Positions 13,831 to 16,430 of a stretch of DNA of 16,430 nucleotides are shown in pieces. The stretch spans positions 1 to 16,430 of the forward strand of contig JAYKJI010000137.1 in assembly GCA_035285405.1 (NCBI GenBank), in the 5' to 3' direction. Below the pieces are notes generated by a model. It ran no database searches and was not told the origin of the DNA. It saw nothing but the letters and a program-made list of their open reading frames with translations. The DNA is from Woronichinia sp035285405 (GTDB lineage Bacteria; Cyanobacteriota; Cyanobacteriia; Cyanobacteriales; Microcystaceae). How positions within the stretch are numbered: the first letter of the stretch is position 1; the number at the start of each line of letters is the position of its first letter. The position numbers and the translations under genes were made by a program.

Positions 13831-13938
13831 TTAACTTTGACCCTGCTTACCTGTTTGGATATACAGAATGAGCAGAAATACGGTCGGAACTAGCACGAAT
13901 AAAATACTCGCTACAAAACCCAGATTATTAACTTGCAT
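13831..13938 (-). CDS. psbM: Photosystem II reaction centre protein M (PsbM)
   Basis: This 35-residue protein begins MQVNNLGFVASILFVLVP and continues TVFLLILYIQTGKQGQS, a near-perfect match to the PsbM family as I know it (MQVN-LGFVA-ILFVLVP-VFL-ILYIQT). It is a single transmembrane helix at the photosystem II dimer interface in the thylakoid membrane. The ATG is preceded by CAGGGAAGCC, an adequate ribosome site, and the stop is followed by a strong terminator. The C-terminal tail (GKQGQS) is variable in the family. The gene is easily missed because of its length. It is monocistronic and convergent with the usp gene. Confidence 0.96.
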   Translation of the reverse strand: MQVNNLGFVASILFVLVPTVFLLILYIQTGKQGQS

Positions 13939-14087
13939 GGCTTCCCTGCCTCTATATGTCAATTTAAGTTAACACCCTAACAGGATAGCATTACTGGGTC
14001 ATTCGATGGATCGCAGGATTTTGGGTGGTGAGTTAATTCTTCTGACCAGCTAAGTCAGCGATCGCGCCTTATTAGGAGAATCCAACC

Positions 14088-15215
14088 CTAGGAAGATTCA
14101 TGGTGAACAAAACTTTCCTCTGGACTCAGACTCCGTACCGCATTGAGAGCCTCCTTAATCATCACCGCCGAAGGCACTGCCACGATCACCCCCAATAATC
14201 CGCCAACTCTTGCTCCTGTCAATAGCGAAATTAAAACCCAAAAAGGATTTAAACCCGTAACACTGCCTAATACCCTTGGAGCAATCCCATTTTCAACAAT
14301 TTGTTGAATGACCAGGGCAACGGCCAACAGTTGGAGGGCTAAACCAATATCTCTTAATGCCACCAAAAAAGTGACCAGAGTAATACCGACCGAACCACCA
14401 AAGGGAATGAGAGCCATTAATCCTACCGTTAGACCGAACAGCAGACCAAAAGGAACTTTGAGAAGCAGAAAACCTGATACCAGTCCCAGAGCCATACAGG
14501 TCGCAGAGATCAATTGTCCCAAGAAATAATTTTGAAAACTACGGCGTAGGGTTTGAGAAAAAGGTTGCTGAACGCGACGGGGCAACCAACCAATCACGCT
14601 TTGCCAAATATCTTCCGTATGGAGAAGAAGATAAAAGGTTAAAATCACTGTCAATAGTACGTCGAGAATGCGAACAACCGTAAAAACCGTTAAATTTAGA
14701 GCCAAATTTAATGTACTGCCTGCTAGATTTTGCAGTTCTACGGCTAGACGACTATTGATTTGAGTGATAATGCCATCAAAACTGATGGGTAAGCCAAATA
14801 ATTCGACTTTTTGATCCAACAGCATTAACTGACGTTGGCCAGAGTCTAACCATTCTGGCAATCTGGCTACTAATTGTTGGGCTTGGTTAAAGGCCAAGGG
14901 AACGAGAATAACACCAACAGCCGTGAAGACCACCAGTGTAATTAAAAAGACAAAAGTGGCTGCCAGAAACCGTTTAACCCCTCTTTGGGCTAACCAAACA
15001 ACGGGATAGTTCAAGAGGAAAGCTAAGACGGAAGCCAAAAGGATAATCACAAAAAGGGATTGAAAATAGCCAAAAATCGCGGATAGGGCCCTCGCATTTA
15101 AGACCATAAGCGGGGCACCTAAGGTTAAAACTAAGAGGCGGGAGAGCGGCCCCAGGGAGTTCCACCATTTAAATAACCAATTTTGTTTATGGGAAGATGA
15201 GTCAGCGTTGACCAT
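14088..15215 (-). CDS. AI-2E family transporter (PF01594-type permease)
   Basis: This 375-residue membrane protein has about seven to eight helices. Two come near the N-terminus (LLVLTLGAPLMVLNARAL; then LFVIILLASVLAFLLNYPVV), followed by one at FLAATFVFLITLVVF. An extramembrane segment rich in NQAQQLVARLPEWLDS comes next. C-terminal helices include the family signature PFGLLFGLTVGLMALIPFGG, then SVGITLVTFLVAL, and IVENGIAPRVLGSVTGLNPF followed by WVLISLLTGARVGGLLGVIVAVP. Members were named for AI-2 export in E. coli (TqsA), but most, including cyanobacterial ones, have no proven substrate; some are Na+/H+ antiporters. The gene is 149 bp upstream of psbM in the same orientation and appears to be alone. 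Confidence 0.93.
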   Translation of the reverse strand: MVNADSSSHKQNWLFKWWNSLGPLSRLLVLTLGAPLMVLNARALSAIFGYFQSLFVIILLASVLAFLLNYPVVWLAQRGVKRFLAATFVFLITLVVFTAVGVILVPLAFNQAQQLVARLPEWLDSGQRQLMLLDQKVELFGLPISFDGIITQINSRLAVELQNLAGSTLNLALNLTVFTVVRILDVLLTVILTFYLLLHTEDIWQSVIGWLPRRVQQPFSQTLRRSFQNYFLGQLISATCMALGLVSGFLLLKVPFGLLFGLTVGLMALIPFGGSVGITLVTFLVALRDIGLALQLLAVALVIQQIVENGIAPRVLGSVTGLNPFWVLISLLTGARVGGLLGVIVAVPSAVMIKEALNAVRSLSPEESFVHHESS

Positions 15216-15641
15216 AATGATCGGTTGATTAACCCTTCTGTGATCGGAAAGACGAGATTGCGATTCAAGTTATGTACTGTTGACATTGCCAGGTTCTCTT
15301 TATTTTAAGCGACGATCAGCCATGAAACGGGATTTGAGGATTAATTCAGCAGATTTCTGACTTCAAAAAGAAACGGGTTGATTGATCGATTCAAGCAAAT
15401 GGGTTGGAAAAGGACGAAGGAAATATCGCCTAAGGCCAGAGGTATCGGCTCTTGCTTGAGAAGATTGGGGGGCTTTTTGGGGAGTCGCGTTTTTCTTTTG
15501 TCTGATCGCAAATACTCTGGGGAGAAAGATCAATTTTTGTGATTGGCTCACGCTCAGTAGAAGATACGGTTTTATCAAGTTGTCCAGTCTTCTAAGGTTA
15601 AGTCGGTCATTTTTTTTGGTTTTTGAGGTTCTGATAATGAG
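15216..15641. other. Intergenic region without a supported gene
   Basis: These 426 bases lie between the permease gene and the toxin-antitoxin locus. A minus-strand frame at 15363-15578 (71 codons, TTG start) and short frames near 15575-15640 have no recognisable motif, no good ribosome site and biased composition. I see no tRNA, repeat or terminator. Confidence 0.5.
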
Positions 15642-15932
15642 TTAAAGCTCAGCTGCAATCTCCTCTTCATCATAAGCAGCCATTTCTTCAAGGTATAATC
15701 TACGGCGTTCCTCGGCCATGGCTTCGACAAATTCATCAAAGGAAGGATCGTCTTCAAATATTCCTGCCAATTCAAGCCAAGACAATTTCTTTTCAAGATG
15801 ATAATTAGCGATAGATGAATCGTCAATTTGAGAAATTTGATCAACAAGTTCTTCCAGTTTTTGTAAATGAAAAGGTGAAAGTTGATGAATTTTACTTAAC
15901 AATCTTTGCTCTATTTGGGAATCAATAGTCAT
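15642..15932 (-). CDS. Small acidic protein downstream of PIN toxin
   Basis: This 96-residue hydrophilic protein begins MTIDSQIEQRLLSKIHQLSP and has a helix that reads FHLQKLEELVDQISQID, resembling the start of small cyanobacterial antitoxin-like proteins. It ends in a strongly acidic helix (EEMAAYDEEEIAAEL). The gene starts 14 bp after the PIN toxin stop, so it is likely cotranscribed. An upstream antitoxin already exists, so this could be a third component, a second antitoxin belonging to a lost toxin, or an unrelated gene. I do not assign a family. Confidence 0.65.
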   Translation of the reverse strand: MTIDSQIEQRLLSKIHQLSPFHLQKLEELVDQISQIDDSSIANYHLEKKLSWLELAGIFEDDPSFDEFVEAMAEERRRLYLEEMAAYDEEEIAAEL

Positions 15933-15946
15933 AATTTTTAAGGGAT

Positions 15947-16360
15947 TTAGCTGATTTTCAGGAAAGTATCTATTGTAATAATTTGTATTCCTTGAAATGG
16001 GTTTAAAACAAGTAAATCCTGATCACCACTAATAATATATTCCGCCTGTCCACTTAGGGCTAAGTTGAGGATTTTATCATCTTTGGGATCACGACAAACT
16101 ACGACAACTTCTTTATCTACAATAAATTCTACCGTTTTTAGGAAACTAGTTAGGAAAAAACGTCGTTCTAGTTGGCTAATATATTTGTCAAATTTAGGTC
16201 TAAGCAAAACTGTTTCTATTTCTGCTAAAACTGAAGTTGACATCAAAACTTGGCTAATATCTTGAGCCTTATCTAGGGCTTGACGTGCTTTCCCTGTTTT
16301 AGAAAGAATAGCACTGACAATAATATTAGTATCTAAAACAAGATTTGGTTTAGGGATCAT
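15947..16360 (-). CDS. PIN-domain ribonuclease toxin
   Basis: The 137-residue protein is a PIN-domain toxin of the COG1569/TIGR00305 type, expected to cleave RNA when not neutralised. The acidic active-site residues are visible: D10 in LVLDTNIIVSAIL, an acidic residue in SVLAEIETVLLRP, the aspartates of CRDPKDDKILNLAL, and D113 or so in IISGDQDLLVL. PFQGIQIITIDTFL near the C-terminus is also typical. The ATG overlaps the 3' end of the preceding antitoxin gene by 11 bp, which couples their translation as usual for type II toxin-antitoxin pairs. A ribosome site is not separate from the antitoxin coding sequence. Confidence 0.92.
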   Translation of the reverse strand: MIPKPNLVLDTNIIVSAILSKTGKARQALDKAQDISQVLMSTSVLAEIETVLLRPKFDKYISQLERRFFLTSFLKTVEFIVDKEVVVVCRDPKDDKILNLALSGQAEYIISGDQDLLVLNPFQGIQIITIDTFLKIS

Positions 16361-16430
16361 TGAGAATTGATTCTAAAATTTCTGGGGTTAAACCATTTGC
16401 TTCGGCTTTATCACTAATGTCATCCATAAT
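16350..16430 (-). CDS. Antitoxin of the PIN toxin pair, C-terminal part
   Basis: The frame enters from the right edge and ends at 16350, reading MDDISDKAEANGLTPEILES then ILNDP. This matches the C-terminal tail (DKAEANGLTPEILE) commonly seen in small antitoxins paired with COG1569 PIN toxins in cyanobacteria. Its last codons overlap the toxin start. The methionine at 16427 is probably internal; the true start lies outside the window. Confidence 0.8.
   Translation of the reverse strand: MMDDISDKAEANGLTPEILESILNDP

Noticed and set aside
404..14066. GCGATCGC octamers as regulatory sites
   Set aside because: About 16 copies spread over genes and gaps alike are the HIP1 genome signature of many cyanobacteria, not local control sites.
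15363..15578. 71-codon minus-strand frame in the permease-toxin gap
   Set aside because: It has a TTG start, no ribosome site and no motif, and it looks like a chance frame.
15575..15847. 90-codon minus-strand frame
   Set aside because: Most of it is an alternative frame of the 96-residue acidic protein gene and has no independent support.

Overview
The window reads as cyanobacterial chromosome. Three things support this: about 16 copies of the HIP1 octamer GCGATCGC in 16.4 kb, phycobilisome and photosystem genes (a cpcF-like lyase and psbM), and a CP12-type Calvin-cycle regulator. Moderate GC, many GC-palindromic dispersed repeats and this gene content fit the unicellular Microcystis/Crocosphaera/Cyanothece group. 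That placement is an inference, not a proof.

The core, about 1490-10632 on the minus strand, is a complete bidirectional NAD(P)-linked [NiFe] hydrogenase locus in the order hoxE, hoxF, (Uma2-family protein), hcp, hoxU, (orf132, orf143), hoxY, (small two-helix membrane protein), hoxH. HoxE, HoxF and HoxU form the diaphorase module that exchanges electrons with NAD(P)H or ferredoxin. HoxY and HoxH form the hydrogenase module. All expected iron-sulfur, FMN/NADH and Ni-Fe ligands are present, so the enzyme looks functional. The five interspersed genes are the unusual part: a hybrid cluster protein with intact active-site ligands, a PD-(D/E)xK-type Uma2 protein, an overlapping pair of unrecognised soluble proteins, and a small hydrophobic protein. 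The gaps hoxE-hoxF, hoxF-uma2 and hcp-hoxU carry GC-rich palindromic repeats, and hoxE-hoxF also carries five in-register 30-bp tandem units. A TetR-type palindrome sits just upstream of hcp.

Left of hox, 1-963 holds the 3' part of a GAF-GGDEF diguanylate cyclase whose N-terminal half is missing, followed by about 525 bp with no convincing gene. Right of hox, 10633-11166 contains the hox upstream region and two diverged copies of a 93-bp segment. Next come a cpcF-like bilin lyase subunit and a CBS-CP12 fusion protein (both minus), a tandem universal stress protein (plus), the tiny psbM gene (minus, sharing a bidirectional terminator with the usp gene), an AI-2E family permease (minus), and a type II toxin-antitoxin locus running off the right edge (partial antitoxin, PIN toxin, and a third small acidic protein).
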